Counted from the first letter of the stretch, positions 1-8,726 are shown. The stretch is DNA of 64,000 nt from UMGS363 sp051881775 (GCA_051881775.1 JBJEQN010000122.1:27303-91302); one strand, 5' to 3'. Translations and numbers: made by a program. The notes: generated from the sequence alone by a model not told the origin.

Positions 1-542
1 GTATCGTAACAAGATTCGTATCCCATAAGGGCATCGACCTTATCAAGTATGTGTTTGAGGATATGCTGAGCCTTGGCTATAAGTTCGCTATCGTAGGCTC
101 CGGCGAGAAGATATATGAGGACTTCTTCAAGGAAATGGCTTGGAGACATCCCGACAGAGTAAGCGCAACAATAGGCTTTATCCCTGCCCTTGCAAGACGC
201 ATTTACTCCGGTGTTGATATGTTCCTTATGCCTTCACAGAGCGAGCCTTGCGGTCTTGCACAGATGATCTCCATGCGTTACGGTACTATCCCCATAGTTC
301 GTGAAACAGGCGGTCTCCGTGACAGCGTAAAGGACGCAGGTGACGCAGAGGGCAACGGCTTCACCTTCAAGACCTACAATGCGCACGATATGCTTGACGC
401 AACAAGACGAGCAAGAGAAGCATACGGCGACAAGGAACGCTGGAAGTACATTATGAAAACAGCAATGACTACCGACTTCGGCTGGGATAATTCCGCAGAG
501 CTTTATCTCGGACTTTACAGAGAGCTTGTTGGTAACAAGTAA
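1..542 (+). CDS. glgA: Glycogen synthase, C-terminal part (cut by window start)
   Basis: The frame is open from base 3 (reading VTRFVSHKGIDLIKYVFEDM) to a TAA at 540-542, so this is the last ~180 residues of a gene that begins outside the window. Glycogen synthase (GT5 family) transfers glucose from ADP-glucose to the growing alpha-1,4-glucan. Visible family signatures are the SHKGIDLI start of the C-terminal Rossmann domain and the nucleotide-sugar binding segment SEPCGLAQMISMRYGT followed by RETGGLRDSV. The GTG at 51 is internal, not a start. A hairpin terminator follows directly, so this is the last gene of its operon. Codon use matches the other chromosomal genes to about 10.6 kb. Confidence 0.93.
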   Translation, partial: IVTRFVSHKGIDLIKYVFEDMLSLGYKFAIVGSGEKIYEDFFKEMAWRHPDRVSATIGFIPALARRIYSGVDMFLMPSQSEPCGLAQMISMRYGTIPIVRETGGLRDSVKDAGDAEGNGFTFKTYNAHDMLDATRRAREAYGDKERWKYIMKTAMTTDFGWDNSAELYLGLYRELVGNK

Positions 543-550
543 ATAAATAC

Positions 551-599
551 AGACCCGTCAGCAGAGCAATGTTAATACGGTTTTGCTGTCGGGTCTTTT
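551..599 (+). terminator. Rho-independent terminator after glgA
   Basis: The arm AGACCCGTCAGCAGAGCAA pairs with TTTTGCTGTCGGGTCT, with one mismatch and a short loop, and is followed by CTTTTG. It starts 9 bases after the glgA stop. Confidence 0.8.
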
Positions 600-605
600 G
601 TAACA

Positions 606-764
606 TACTAAGTTCATATCAACCTATAGACAAATCCGAAAGCTATAATTACGTCACTCGTCGTCAAGCTCCCTTGCAAGGCACCAAGCATTGCGGCGGT
701 CGCTTTCCTTGATTGACGTAATTCTATCTCCCGTCTTTGTCTATAGAACGATATGAACTTAGTA
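606..764. repeat. 159-bp inverted-repeat element (MITE-like)
   Basis: The arms at 606-634 (TACTAAGTTCATATC...CTATAGACAAA) and 736-764 (TTTGTCTATAG...GATATGAACTTAGTA) are inverted repeats differing at only a few central positions. A second internal pair, AATTACGTCA near 648 and TGACGTAATT near 713, extends the fold. The outermost TA dinucleotides could be a target duplication of the IS630/mariner type, which is inference. It encodes nothing convincing. It sits between the glgA terminator and the stop of the convergent hydrolase gene. Confidence 0.6.
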
Positions 765-1577
765 TTATCCCATTCCATAGGTCTGCACGGTTTCAAAAAG
801 GTCGCTTTCAAGAATATCCTTGGGCGTTACTATCAAGCCCTTGTCCGAATCTATGTCATAGCCTGCGGAGGCGTATGCAAGCCAGACTAAATGTGCGCAT
901 TGGGTCGCTCCGGCAGTTTCTATATTGCTGTATTTCGGCGGAAACAACCCCACTATAAGGTTGTAGGGCTTGTCGTTAAGGTATTTTTCCGCTGTATTTG
1001 CAATTTTTGTACGTTCCTCAGCAGAAGCGTTTTTCAGCCGCAGAACGGTTATATTCGGGTAGCGCTCCCACTTTGAAATGTTCTGTATTGAAGAGTTTTT
1101 TCCTATTACCACCGCTTCAAGCGTCCTGCCTTCCTCGGCGTCTATAACAATGGCGGCGTGACCGTTGCGCCAGCTGAAAACGTGGGATGAACGGGTTATC
1201 AGAATGTCGCCTTCTTCAATAGAAGCAAGCTTAAGCTGCGGCGAAATTACATATTCCTCGGAAGAAACAGGGGAGTTCCGTATACAACGATATTCCACAG
1301 GGGCAAAATAGATGCGCTGATATTCTTCAAGCTCCCCGAGGCTTTGAAGTTCGTCCACTGCGGCTTTTCCAAGTCCCGTCTGCTCAAAAATAAAGCGGTA
1401 ATCCTCCTCCGTAAGTGTTTCACGTTCTGCGGAAATAAGGGGAGAAAGATCCGATTTTTCGGCATAAGGCGGTATATGGGCAATTGTTTCCGTGTAAAAA
1501 TAAGAGGCAAGATACAGCGAAAGAAGGCAGTACAGCCATAATATATATAAAATCGTTTTTTTGCCGGATATTTGCAT
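765..1577 (-). CDS. YiiX-like permuted papain-fold cysteine hydrolase, membrane anchored
   Basis: This 270-residue protein has an N-terminal hydrophobic segment (about residues 8-27) that should anchor or export it. The catalytic pattern is that of the circularly permuted NlpC/P60-like YiiX/YaeF group: an EEGDIL segment, His140 in RNGHAAIVID, and later the nucleophile Cys227 in TQCAHLVWLAY. Members of this superfamily cleave amide or acyl bonds of lipid or peptidoglycan-type substrates; the substrate here is not predictable. The ATG at 1577 is preceded by AAGGAACG and a TATAAT-like box at 1599-1604. It converges on glgA and its stop abuts the inverted-repeat element. It is likely transcribed alone. 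Confidence 0.72.
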   Translation of the reverse strand: MQISGKKTILYILWLYCLLSLYLASYFYTETIAHIPPYAEKSDLSPLISAERETLTEEDYRFIFEQTGLGKAAVDELQSLGELEEYQRIYFAPVEYRCIRNSPVSSEEYVISPQLKLASIEEGDILITRSSHVFSWRNGHAAIVIDAEEGRTLEAVVIGKNSSIQNISKWERYPNITVLRLKNASAEERTKIANTAEKYLNDKPYNLIVGLFPPKYSNIETAGATQCAHLVWLAYASAGYDIDSDKGLIVTPKDILESDLFETVQTYGMG

Positions 1578-1732
1578 TTTATCTGAACGTTCCTTAGTAT
1601 TATATCAAAGGTTTTTGTATCTGTATTAGTTTATCCTTTGCTGTCTCCGGGATTCATTCTATATTTTAACTATATCGTTTCTATGCTGTTAAAATAAAAT
1701 GGTAAAAACTGCATAATTTTTATGCACGCCTA

Positions 1733-1761
1733 TTGCATTTTATAATAAAATGGGTTAAAAT
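1733..1761 (+). promoter_or_regulatory. Predicted sigma-A promoter of pyk
   Basis: TTGCAT at 1733-1738 and TAAAAT at 1756-1761 are separated by 17 bases and lie about 50 bases upstream of the pyk ribosome binding site. An AT-rich upstream stretch adds support. Confidence 0.5.
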
Positions 1762-1818
1762 AATAGCGTATAAATAGGTATATCCGAAACCGCAAAATTT
1801 GAAAGGAACGGTTTGATT

Positions 1819-3237
1819 ATGAGAAAAACAAAAATTGTATGTACTGTCGGTCCTGCTACAGACGACGACAAAATTCTGCGTGAAATGATACTCGCCGGAA
1901 TGAACGTTGCAAGATTCAATTTTTCCCACGGCGATTTTGATATGCACAAAAGGCGTTTTGAACAGGTAGTCCGTCTGCGTGAAGAACTGGGAATACCCAT
2001 TGCCACAATGCTTGATACAAAGGGTCCCGAGATACGCATCGGCAAGTTTGAAGGCGACAAGCCCGTTGAAATAAAGGACGGGGATGTGTTCACCCTTACC
2101 ACCGAACAGTGCGTCTGCACAGCGGAAAAGGCGTGTATCTCCTTCAGGGGTCTGCCCCACGATGTTACCGTTGGAACCACCATTCTCATTAACGACGGCG
2201 TTATTGAGCTGCGCACGGAAAAAATAACCGACACGGATATTATCTGCCGTGTTGTCAACGGCGGCGTTCTTTCAAACAACAAGGGCGTGAACGTTCCCGG
2301 AGTGGAGCTTTCCATGCCATACCTTTCCGACCGTGATATGAGCGACCTTGAATTCGGTGCAAAAATTGGCTTCGACTTCATTGCCGCTTCCTTTGTGCGT
2401 ACCTCGGCAGATATAAACTATCTCAAGAAGTTCACCAAGAGCCTTGGCTGGACAACTCCCCGTATCATTGCCAAGATCGAAAATATGGACGGCGTAAACA
2501 ACATTGACGAGATAATCGACGTTTCCGACGGAATCATGGTCGCAAGAGGCGATATGGGCGTTGAGATACCCTTCGAGCAGATACCTGCTATCCAGAAGGA
2601 CATCATCGCCAAGGGATATATGGCAGGCAAGCAGGTCATTACCGCAACACAGATGCTTGAATCCATGATAACAAACCCCCGTCCTACCCGTGCCGAGATA
2701 ACAGACGTTGCAAACGCTATTTACGACGGCACCTCCGCTATAATGCTTTCCGGCGAGACCGCTGCAGGCAAGCACCCCGTTGAGGCGGTAAAAACTATGG
2801 CGCTTATTGCAGAAACTACGGAAAAGGACATCAACTATATTTCCCGTCTTTCCAAGCGTCCCGTTCCAAGCGAAAGAAACCTTACAAACGCTATTTCCCA
2901 CGCTGCGGTCACAACGGCTCACGACCTTGGCGCAAAGGCTGTTATTACGGTAACAAAGTCAGGCTCCACCGCAAGGAATCTTTCAAAGTTCCGTCCCTCC
3001 TGCATGATAATAGGCTGTACGCCCGATGAAACGGTGCTTCGTCAGATGAGTCTCAGCTGGGGCGTTGTTCCCGTTCATATGGACGAAAAGGAAAGCACAG
3101 ACGAGCTGTTCAGCGCCGCTATCGAAGTTGCCAAGGAGCACAGTCTTGTTGAAAAGGACGACATCGTTGTTATTACGGCAGGTATCCCTCTCGGCATTGC
3201 AGGCAATACGAATATGCTTAAGGTGGATAAGATATAA
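1819..3237 (+). CDS. pyk: Pyruvate kinase
   Basis: Pyruvate kinase catalyses phosphoenolpyruvate + ADP to pyruvate + ATP in glycolysis. The 472-residue protein opens with the family start MRKTKIVCTVGPAT and shows MLDTKGPEIR, the metal/substrate segment MVARGDMGVEIP and the signature ITATQMLESMITNPRPTRAE with DGTSAIMLSGETAAGK. It lacks the extra C-terminal phosphohistidine-like domain seen in many Bacillus enzymes. I chose ATG 1819 because it gives the conserved family N-terminus. A TTG at 1813 is better spaced from GAAAGGA (1801-1807) but would add only Met-Ile. It is monocistronic between a predicted promoter and a strong terminator. Confidence 0.97.
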   Translation: MRKTKIVCTVGPATDDDKILREMILAGMNVARFNFSHGDFDMHKRRFEQVVRLREELGIPIATMLDTKGPEIRIGKFEGDKPVEIKDGDVFTLTTEQCVCTAEKACISFRGLPHDVTVGTTILINDGVIELRTEKITDTDIICRVVNGGVLSNNKGVNVPGVELSMPYLSDRDMSDLEFGAKIGFDFIAASFVRTSADINYLKKFTKSLGWTTPRIIAKIENMDGVNNIDEIIDVSDGIMVARGDMGVEIPFEQIPAIQKDIIAKGYMAGKQVITATQMLESMITNPRPTRAEITDVANAIYDGTSAIMLSGETAAGKHPVEAVKTMALIAETTEKDINYISRLSKRPVPSERNLTNAISHAAVTTAHDLGAKAVITVTKSGSTARNLSKFRPSCMIIGCTPDETVLRQMSLSWGVVPVHMDEKESTDELFSAAIEVAKEHSLVEKDDIVVITAGIPLGIAGNTNMLKVDKI

Positions 3238-3250
3238 TTTTTCTCTTATA

Positions 3251-3292
3251 AACAAAAATTCCGCACGGTCATAGGCTGTGCGGAATTTTTGT
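3251..3292. terminator. Bidirectional terminator between pyk and CPBP protease gene
   Basis: AACAAAAATTCCGCAC and GTGCGGAATTTTTGTT form a near-perfect palindrome with a 9-11 base loop. A-rich and T-rich flanks let it work for both convergent genes. Confidence 0.88.
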
Positions 3293-3293
3293 T

Positions 3294-4391
3294 TTAATTT
3301 ATCTTCTGCATAGGTGCAACGAATGTAAGATAAGCATATCCGATAAAGATAACGTACCATATTATTGACTGCGCAAGTACGGGCCAGCCTCGGCTTTTTC
3401 CTGCAGGAGTAGGCTTTCTAACGTTGTTTTTCTGGACAAGAGCAAGAATAAGAAGTATGGTACCTGCAATCAGGAAGCCGTAGCGGAACAGGGCGTTGAA
3501 AGCAACTGCCGCCATAAAAGCCGGGTTATCCGTGGAAATGTTCATGTTTCCTGCCGCAACATTCTGATAGGCTCCATAATCGGCACACTGAAGAACAAGG
3601 GTGGTTAAAACTCCCGTGGTGTTGATGATAACGTGGGTAATTACAGAGGGAACGATCGATTCGTATTTGAGCGTAACTGCGGCAAGCACCAGACCAAGGG
3701 CGAAAGCAAGGATAAACTGCTGGTAATTCTGGTGCATAAGTCCGAAAATAAGCGCCGAGATAACTATTGCAAACCGCTCGTTGTACTTGCGAAGACCCTG
3801 GAGGATAACGCCTCTGTACAGAAGCTCTTCAAGGAGAGGCCCGAGCAGGCAGGCGTAGAAATACATTATTATCACCGACCAAGCGGAGTTTTCGTGTATT
3901 GTAAGGTCGGCGGTTGCCGATTGAAGATTGAATTTTGCAAGTATGCCGGCTACGAACAATGCCACAAGCTGAGCGCCTGTCTGTATGCCAAGTCCGATGG
4001 AGCAGGTCTTTACCACCGTTCCGCCTGTGTAGCCGCTGCGTGTGAAAAGTGAGCGCAGGTCAAGCTTTAAAAGCCTGCAGCCAAGCAATATTGACAAAAT
4101 TTCGCTTACTATAGGAATTGCGCAGGACACGATAACGGAAATATCGGGGTTTTCCGTAAGCATACGCCGTGCGGTTTCTTTTATTGAAGAAAAAGTGAAT
4201 TCTCCGCCGCCTGCAAGTCCAAGAATAAGGTATGCCGCTCCCGTAAGGATAAAGTTGAACATTACCATATTGAAAATTATGACAAGACCCACTTTAAGGT
4301 ATCTTATGCGTATGCTCTTTTTTTCTTCCTTGTCGGGCTTTACGGAAACCGCTGCAGGGGAAACATCTGCTGTTGAATAAGACTGTTCCAT
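3294..4391 (-). CDS. CPBP family intramembrane metalloprotease
   Basis: This 365-residue multi-pass membrane protein belongs to the CAAX-protease/bacteriocin-processing (CPBP, Abi) family. The three catalytic motifs are present in order: EELLYRGVILQGL (glutamate pair and arginine), FGLMHQN (first histidine) and HVIINTTG (second histidine). The N-terminus is cytosolic and charged (KPDKEEKKSIRIRY), and a long hydrophobic tail follows the catalytic core. Family members cleave peptides within the membrane; in Firmicutes some confer bacteriocin self-immunity, but nothing nearby indicates a substrate. Start ATG 4391 has AAAGGAG eight bases upstream. It has its own promoter at 4425-4453 and shares its terminator with pyk. 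Confidence 0.88.
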   Translation of the reverse strand: MEQSYSTADVSPAAVSVKPDKEEKKSIRIRYLKVGLVIIFNMVMFNFILTGAAYLILGLAGGGEFTFSSIKETARRMLTENPDISVIVSCAIPIVSEILSILLGCRLLKLDLRSLFTRSGYTGGTVVKTCSIGLGIQTGAQLVALFVAGILAKFNLQSATADLTIHENSAWSVIIMYFYACLLGPLLEELLYRGVILQGLRKYNERFAIVISALIFGLMHQNYQQFILAFALGLVLAAVTLKYESIVPSVITHVIINTTGVLTTLVLQCADYGAYQNVAAGNMNISTDNPAFMAAVAFNALFRYGFLIAGTILLILALVQKNNVRKPTPAGKSRGWPVLAQSIIWYVIFIGYAYLTFVAPMQKIN

Positions 4392-4424
4392 TAAAAAACT
4401 CCTTTAAGTTGATATTTTAATTCT

Positions 4425-4453
4425 ATAACATTATTGTGTCAGGCTCGTGTCAA
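4425..4453 (-). promoter_or_regulatory. Predicted promoter of the CPBP protease gene
   Basis: Read on the minus strand, TTGACA (4448-4453) is followed after 17 bases by TGTTAT (4425-4430). The AAAGGAG ribosome binding site and ATG follow about 35 bases downstream. Confidence 0.5.
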
Positions 4454-4530
4454 GGTTCAGAAATCAATGAGGAAAGTTTTAAGACAAAGATCACAGCTCA
4501 ATTTCACTTTCAACTTTCCAAATTCCACTT

Positions 4531-4968
4531 TTATTGCGCCGCTTTGTCACGCTCCATGACCGCAAGCTGGTCGCAGCGCTCGTTTTCGGGGTGTCCTGCG
4601 TGACCCTTTACCCAGACGAACTTAACATTGTGTATCTCGGTAAGTTCAAGGAGCCTTGCCCACAGGTCGGAATTGAGGGCAGGCTTTTTGTCCGATTTGA
4701 CCCAGCCGTTTTTCCGCCAGGAAGCCGCCCAGCCTTTGGTTATCCCGTCAACAACGTACTTGCTGTCGGTGGTAAGGATAACATCACAGGGATATTTCAG
4801 CGCAGAAAGTCCGGCTATGGCTCCGGAAAGCTCCATGCGGTTGTTTGTAGTCTGTTTTTCGCCGCCGGAAAGCTCTTTTGTTTTCCCTGCGGCTCTGAGG
4901 ATAACGCCGTAACCGCCGGGACCGGGATTTCCCGAGCAGGCTCCGTCGGTAAAAATTTCAACTGTCAT
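4531..4968 (-). CDS. rnhA: Ribonuclease HI
   Basis: RNase HI cleaves the RNA strand of RNA-DNA hybrids, removing primers and R-loops. The 145-residue protein is standard length and carries the catalytic carboxylates in IFTDGACSGNPG (Asp), NNRMELSGAIAGL (Glu) and LTTDSKYVVDGI (Asp). The handle region is KGWAASWRKNGWVKSDKKP, followed by the histidine/asparagine/aspartate segment VKGHAGHPENERCDQLA. Start ATG 4968 follows GGAGG by 6 bases. It is a single gene, with a good promoter at 5001-5029 in front and about 140 non-coding bases to the CPBP gene behind. Confidence 0.96.
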   Translation of the reverse strand: MTVEIFTDGACSGNPGPGGYGVILRAAGKTKELSGGEKQTTNNRMELSGAIAGLSALKYPCDVILTTDSKYVVDGITKGWAASWRKNGWVKSDKKPALNSDLWARLLELTEIHNVKFVWVKGHAGHPENERCDQLAVMERDKAAQ

Positions 4969-5000
4969 TATAAACCTCCGTTAAATTTACCTATTACAAT

Positions 5001-5029
5001 ATTATACCATAATAAATTCTTTTTGAACA
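5001..5029 (-). promoter_or_regulatory. Predicted extended -10 promoter of rnhA
   Basis: On the minus strand TGTTCA (5024-5029) and TATAAT (5001-5006) are spaced by 17 bases, and TGG directly precedes TATAAT, an extended -10 element. Confidence 0.55.
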
Positions 5030-5127
5030 GAGTTTTAAGCATAATTTCCGAATTTTTTTCGGCTTTTCTTTTGTACAAATAGCAGTAAAGAAAATTGTTT
5101 ATAATATACAATTAATTTTTGGCGCTA

Positions 5128-5156
5128 TTGACATTTTTAAGGCATTGTGATACAAT
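5128..5156 (+). promoter_or_regulatory. Strong promoter of the solute-binding protein gene
   Basis: TTGACA (5128-5133), a 17-base spacer and TACAAT (5151-5156) with an extended TGA before it form a near-consensus housekeeping promoter. Transcription would start near 5163, just upstream of the predicted operator. Confidence 0.75.
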
Positions 5157-5180
5157 TACAACAAGTTACAGGAGCAGTGA

Positions 5181-5212
5181 TGTAAGCGGTTTAAAAAATG
5201 CAAACGTTTACA
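5181..5212 (+). promoter_or_regulatory. LacI-family type operator pair
   Basis: TGCAAACGTTTACA (5199-5212) is a 14-bp palindrome with one mismatched pair, centred on the CG that is typical of LacI/CcpA-type sites. A second imperfect half, TGTAAGCGGTTT (5181-5192), lies 18 bases before it. Together GATGTAA...TTTACATC also forms a larger dyad. The position just after the predicted transcription start fits roadblock-type repression. No LacI-type gene lies in the window, so the regulator is either CcpA or an unlinked LacI protein. Confidence 0.55.
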
Positions 5213-5280
5213 TCCTGCGACAGCAACGGAAAAAGTAAATGAGTAAAATTTGTATATTACTTGCAAGGAGGAGTATAATT

Positions 5281-6666
5281 TTGAAGAATTACAAGAAATT
5301 GGCAGCCGCTCTTATGGCGCTGACTATGACTGCGGCTCTTACCGCCTGCGGAGAAAACAGCGGCGATGAAGGTTCCGCTTCCGTTACAGAGGACATTACC
5401 ACTACAGAAAAGACCGAATGGACAGGCGATAATATTGAGGTCACAGCCGATGAGGGAGAGCTTTCCACCGATGTTGACATCAGCGGAAAAACTCTGAAAT
5501 GGATGGGTATCTACGACCTTAACCCCACAAACGATTCTCCCGAACGTTCTGCGGAACTTGCCCTTTTTGAAGATACATACGGCGCTTCTATCGAATATAT
5601 CCCCACGACCTCCGATAAGCGCTTCGACGACCTTGCTACAGCTATTCTCGGCGGTCAGTCACCCGATATTTTCGTTTACGAGTGGCGTTCCTTCCCTTAT
5701 GATATTTCCAAGGGACAGTATCAGCCTATAGATTCCCTTATCGATTGGGAAGACCCTATGTGGGCAGACGTTAAGGACGTTGCAGACCAGTTTACATGGA
5801 AGGGCGAGCACTATATCGCTCCTCTCGGCTACGCTTTCAGCGACACTCAGGTGCTTATGTACAGCAGGGAAATGATGGAAGAACAGGGTCTTGACGATCC
5901 CTGGGAGCTTTATGAAGCAGGCGAGTGGGATTGGAACGCTTTCCTCGACACTATGAAGACCTATGTTGAGAACAATCCCGACAACTACGGCATCGGCGGC
6001 TGGTGGGCAAACGCTTTCGTTTACACCGCAGGCGAAACTATGGTAACATATGACGGCGATAAGTTCTATAACAATATGAACAGCGCTGCTATCGAACGTG
6101 CAGAGGGCGTACTTGAGGACATCTTCAAGAACAACCTTATCAAGAGAGGCTGGATAGGACCCGAAGCTGCATTCACTACCGGCGACCTTCTCTTCTATTC
6201 AATGGGTACTTGGGCATATAACGGCGCTGCAGAGTCCGTTCCCGAGCAGACTATCCAGATCGTTCCTTTCCCCAAGAATCCCGATTCCGACACATACTAC
6301 GTTTCCAACAAGGTAAACGCATATATGTGGGTCAAGGGTTCCGAAAACGGCGACGTTGTAAAGGCTTGGTTCGACTGCAACAGACTTGTTAACTACGATG
6401 AGAAGTACACCGACATCACCAAGCAGAAGTTCCTTGAAAACAACAAGGGCTGGACTTCCGAAATGTATGATATTACAATGGATTTCTATGATTCCGACAA
6501 GTTCACTCAGGCTTACGACTACGGCTACGGTCTCAGCACATATATGGGCGATGAAGTAATGAGCGTTCTTTATGAGGGTATTGCCAACGAGATCTCCGAA
6601 AACTGGGTACAGACCCGTGACACATACTCCAGCATCGTTGACGAGGAAATCGCTGCTTATAACTGA
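5281..6666 (+). CDS. ABC transporter extracellular solute-binding lipoprotein (sugar type)
   Basis: I choose TTG 5281, nine bases after AAGGAGGAG, because it gives a classical lipoprotein signal: MKNYKK, a hydrophobic core, then lipobox LTAC with the acylated cysteine at residue 23. The ATG at 5239 would add 14 residues that spoil the signal. The mature 440-residue protein looks like family 1 solute-binding proteins (SBP_bac_1 fold: DLATAILGGQSPDIFVYEW, APLGYAFSDTQVLMYSREMM), which hand carbohydrates to ABC permeases. An acidic Thr/Glu-rich linker follows the lipid anchor. No permease or ATPase gene is adjacent, so it is an orphan relying on unlinked partners. Regulation by a LacI-type protein is suggested upstream. 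Confidence 0.85.
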   Translation: MKNYKKLAAALMALTMTAALTACGENSGDEGSASVTEDITTTEKTEWTGDNIEVTADEGELSTDVDISGKTLKWMGIYDLNPTNDSPERSAELALFEDTYGASIEYIPTTSDKRFDDLATAILGGQSPDIFVYEWRSFPYDISKGQYQPIDSLIDWEDPMWADVKDVADQFTWKGEHYIAPLGYAFSDTQVLMYSREMMEEQGLDDPWELYEAGEWDWNAFLDTMKTYVENNPDNYGIGGWWANAFVYTAGETMVTYDGDKFYNNMNSAAIERAEGVLEDIFKNNLIKRGWIGPEAAFTTGDLLFYSMGTWAYNGAAESVPEQTIQIVPFPKNPDSDTYYVSNKVNAYMWVKGSENGDVVKAWFDCNRLVNYDEKYTDITKQKFLENNKGWTSEMYDITMDFYDSDKFTQAYDYGYGLSTYMGDEVMSVLYEGIANEISENWVQTRDTYSSIVDEEIAAYN

Positions 6667-6692
6667 TAAACGGCAGAATTAATGAGCTATTG

Positions 6693-6731
6693 CGGCTGTA
6701 CACGTTTTTGCGTGTGCAGCCGTTTTGTTTT
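6693..6731 (+). terminator. Terminator after the solute-binding protein gene
   Basis: CGGCTGTACACG and CGTGTGCAGCCG pair over 12 bases around the loop TTTTTG and are followed by TTTTGTTTT. Confidence 0.92.
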
Positions 6732-6768
6732 AGGCAGTTTAAGAAATTGCAAAAAATGTTAAAAATTG

Positions 6769-6797
6769 TTGACTATTTTTTGCATATATAGTATAAT
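6769..6797 (+). promoter_or_regulatory. Predicted promoter of the chemotaxis receptor gene
   Basis: TTGACT (6769-6774) and TATAAT (6792-6797) are separated by 17 bases and lie 35 bases before the TTG start. Confidence 0.7.
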
Positions 6798-6831
6798 AAA
6801 GTCAACTAATTATGTGAAAGGATGAAAAAAT

Positions 6832-8667
6832 TTGAAGACCACATTAAGAGCAAGGCTTATGAGGCTTTGCACTATCGGAGTAACGGGTACGGGCGTTATA
6901 CTTACCGTTGCCGCAGCTATTGGTTCTTTCAATGTATCATACAGCAACAATGTCAGACTTGGGGAACGTATCACAAATAATTGTGCGGCGTCTGTTTCGG
7001 ATGAGGTGGATTTTCTTGCGGAATGTCTGGGTTCGGCTGAGGTGTCGGAGGACGGCGACTCCACCTTTGACAGGGTAAGCCTTCTGACGGATAATGTTTA
7101 TGACATCGTAAACGGTGAAAACACGCTTTCTGAAATGAATGACGGGGATTTTGCCATACTGCCCACCGCAGAACAGGACGGAGAACCGATAAATCTTACG
7201 GCGTATAAGGCTGACGGGAACGTGCTTGTGGGCGAGCTTGCATACGATTATCTCGGCGCTTATCTTGACGGTATAGATGAAGATGAATTTGCATTTGTTA
7301 CCGATAGGAACGGCAATGTTATCATCAGCTCGGAAGAGGAATACCGAAAAGCAGGAGTAAACGCTGCCGATCTGGGACTTGACAATGTTCTTCAATGCCT
7401 TCAGAACGGAGAAACGGGACATTCCGATGAAAAATCTCCTCTTTTTAACGGAGATAAAGCGTTTATAAGCTATTCGGTTATCGGCGAAACGGACTATTTT
7501 GTGATATATGCCGCAGATTATAATAGTTTGTTTGCGTCATATTACAAGCTGCTGGCTGTGCTGGTGGTGCTGCTGCTGTTTTTTGTTACGGCATCGGTGA
7601 TAGTATCATTAATGGTGTCGAAGGCGGTGCTTGCGCCTGTTTCAAATACTACGGACAGGCTTGTCAGACTTTCGGAGGGCGACCTTTCTACCCCGTGCGT
7701 TTCCAATAACCGCGGAGACGAAACGCAGGTGCTTGCCGAGGCTTTGCAGAAGACGGTTTCCGTGCTTTCCGCTTACATAAAGGATATTGACAATGTGCTT
7801 TCCGAAATAAGCGGAGGAAATCTTAACGCAAGAAGCTCCGTTGAGTATGAGGGGGATTTTGTGGGAATAAAGACCTCTCTTGATGGCATAGCTTCACATC
7901 TTAAAGAGACTATGACCGCCATAAATTCCGTTGGAGGAAAGGTTCTTGCGGATTCGGAAACTCTTTCATCGGGTTCACAGCTTCTTGCAGGAAACACGGC
8001 AAACGAGGCTGCCGCTATTGAAGAGATAACCTCCATGACCGAAGGCATTGAGTCGGGCGCTGTGAAAAATACTGAGATAACAGGCAGAGCGTCACAGCTC
8101 CTTGTAAACGTTATGGACGATATTGAGACAGGCGGCAGGACCGTAAGCGATATGAACGAGTCCATGGATGAGATAAAAGCCACATCGGACGAGATACAGA
8201 GCGTCATTTCGATCATTGAGGATATTGCATTCCAGACAAATATACTTGCGCTCAATGCAGCGGTGGAAGCAGCAAGAGCAGGCGAGGCAGGCAAGGGCTT
8301 TGCGGTAGTTGCGGACGAGGTAAGAACGCTTGCAGCAAGATCCTCCGAGGCGGCAAAGGATACCCTGGCTCTTGTGGAGCGCAGCAGCGTTGCCGTAAAC
8401 AAGGGAGCAGAAGTAGCTAAGAGGACGAAGGATTCCTTTGAAGCTATCAGCGGCTCCGCAGAAGAGTTTGCAAAGCTGATGGAGATCATTTCCGCCGAAT
8501 CGGAAGAACAGACAAAGGCTATCAAGGAGATAAACGCAGGACTTGAAAGCATTACGACCACTATCCAGTCCAACTCCGCCTCTGCACAGGAGAGCGCAGC
8601 GTCAAGCCTTGAACTTAAAGCTCAGGCAGATATTCTTCATTCTCAGGTATCAAAATTCAGAATATGA
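6832..8667 (+). CDS. Methyl-accepting chemotaxis protein
   Basis: This 611-residue receptor senses an extracytoplasmic ligand and controls the CheA kinase. The layout is a first membrane span (about residues 12-33), a ~200-residue periplasmic-type sensor, a second span (about 238-262, rich in Leu and Val) and a HAMP region (to about 315). The signalling coiled coil then follows, with the highly conserved hairpin tip FQTNILALNAAVEAARAGE and GKGFAVVADEVR near residues 467-500. The start is TTG 6832 with GAAAGGATG upstream. It is a single-gene unit with its own promoter; no che or flagellar gene is in the window. Proximity to the sugar-binding lipoprotein may mean a joint role in sugar taxis, but that is inference. 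Confidence 0.93.
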   Translation: MKTTLRARLMRLCTIGVTGTGVILTVAAAIGSFNVSYSNNVRLGERITNNCAASVSDEVDFLAECLGSAEVSEDGDSTFDRVSLLTDNVYDIVNGENTLSEMNDGDFAILPTAEQDGEPINLTAYKADGNVLVGELAYDYLGAYLDGIDEDEFAFVTDRNGNVIISSEEEYRKAGVNAADLGLDNVLQCLQNGETGHSDEKSPLFNGDKAFISYSVIGETDYFVIYAADYNSLFASYYKLLAVLVVLLLFFVTASVIVSLMVSKAVLAPVSNTTDRLVRLSEGDLSTPCVSNNRGDETQVLAEALQKTVSVLSAYIKDIDNVLSEISGGNLNARSSVEYEGDFVGIKTSLDGIASHLKETMTAINSVGGKVLADSETLSSGSQLLAGNTANEAAAIEEITSMTEGIESGAVKNTEITGRASQLLVNVMDDIETGGRTVSDMNESMDEIKATSDEIQSVISIIEDIAFQTNILALNAAVEAARAGEAGKGFAVVADEVRTLAARSSEAAKDTLALVERSSVAVNKGAEVAKRTKDSFEAISGSAEEFAKLMEIISAESEEQTKAIKEINAGLESITTTIQSNSASAQESAASSLELKAQADILHSQVSKFRI

Positions 8668-8726
8668 ATTTAGTATAATAAAAAATTGTGGGGATGTTGA
8701 ACGTTAATAAAAAATCATAGAATTGT

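Noticed and set aside
2272..2922. Antisense open frame of 216 codons in pyk
   Set aside because: It is a cysteine/valine-rich reverse complement of a conserved glycolytic gene without initiation signals.
7773..8573. Long antisense open frame (266 codons) across the chemotaxis receptor
   Set aside because: It mirrors the repetitive coiled-coil coding strand, is Ser/Ala-rich, lacks a ribosome binding site, and the sense strand is an unmistakable receptor.
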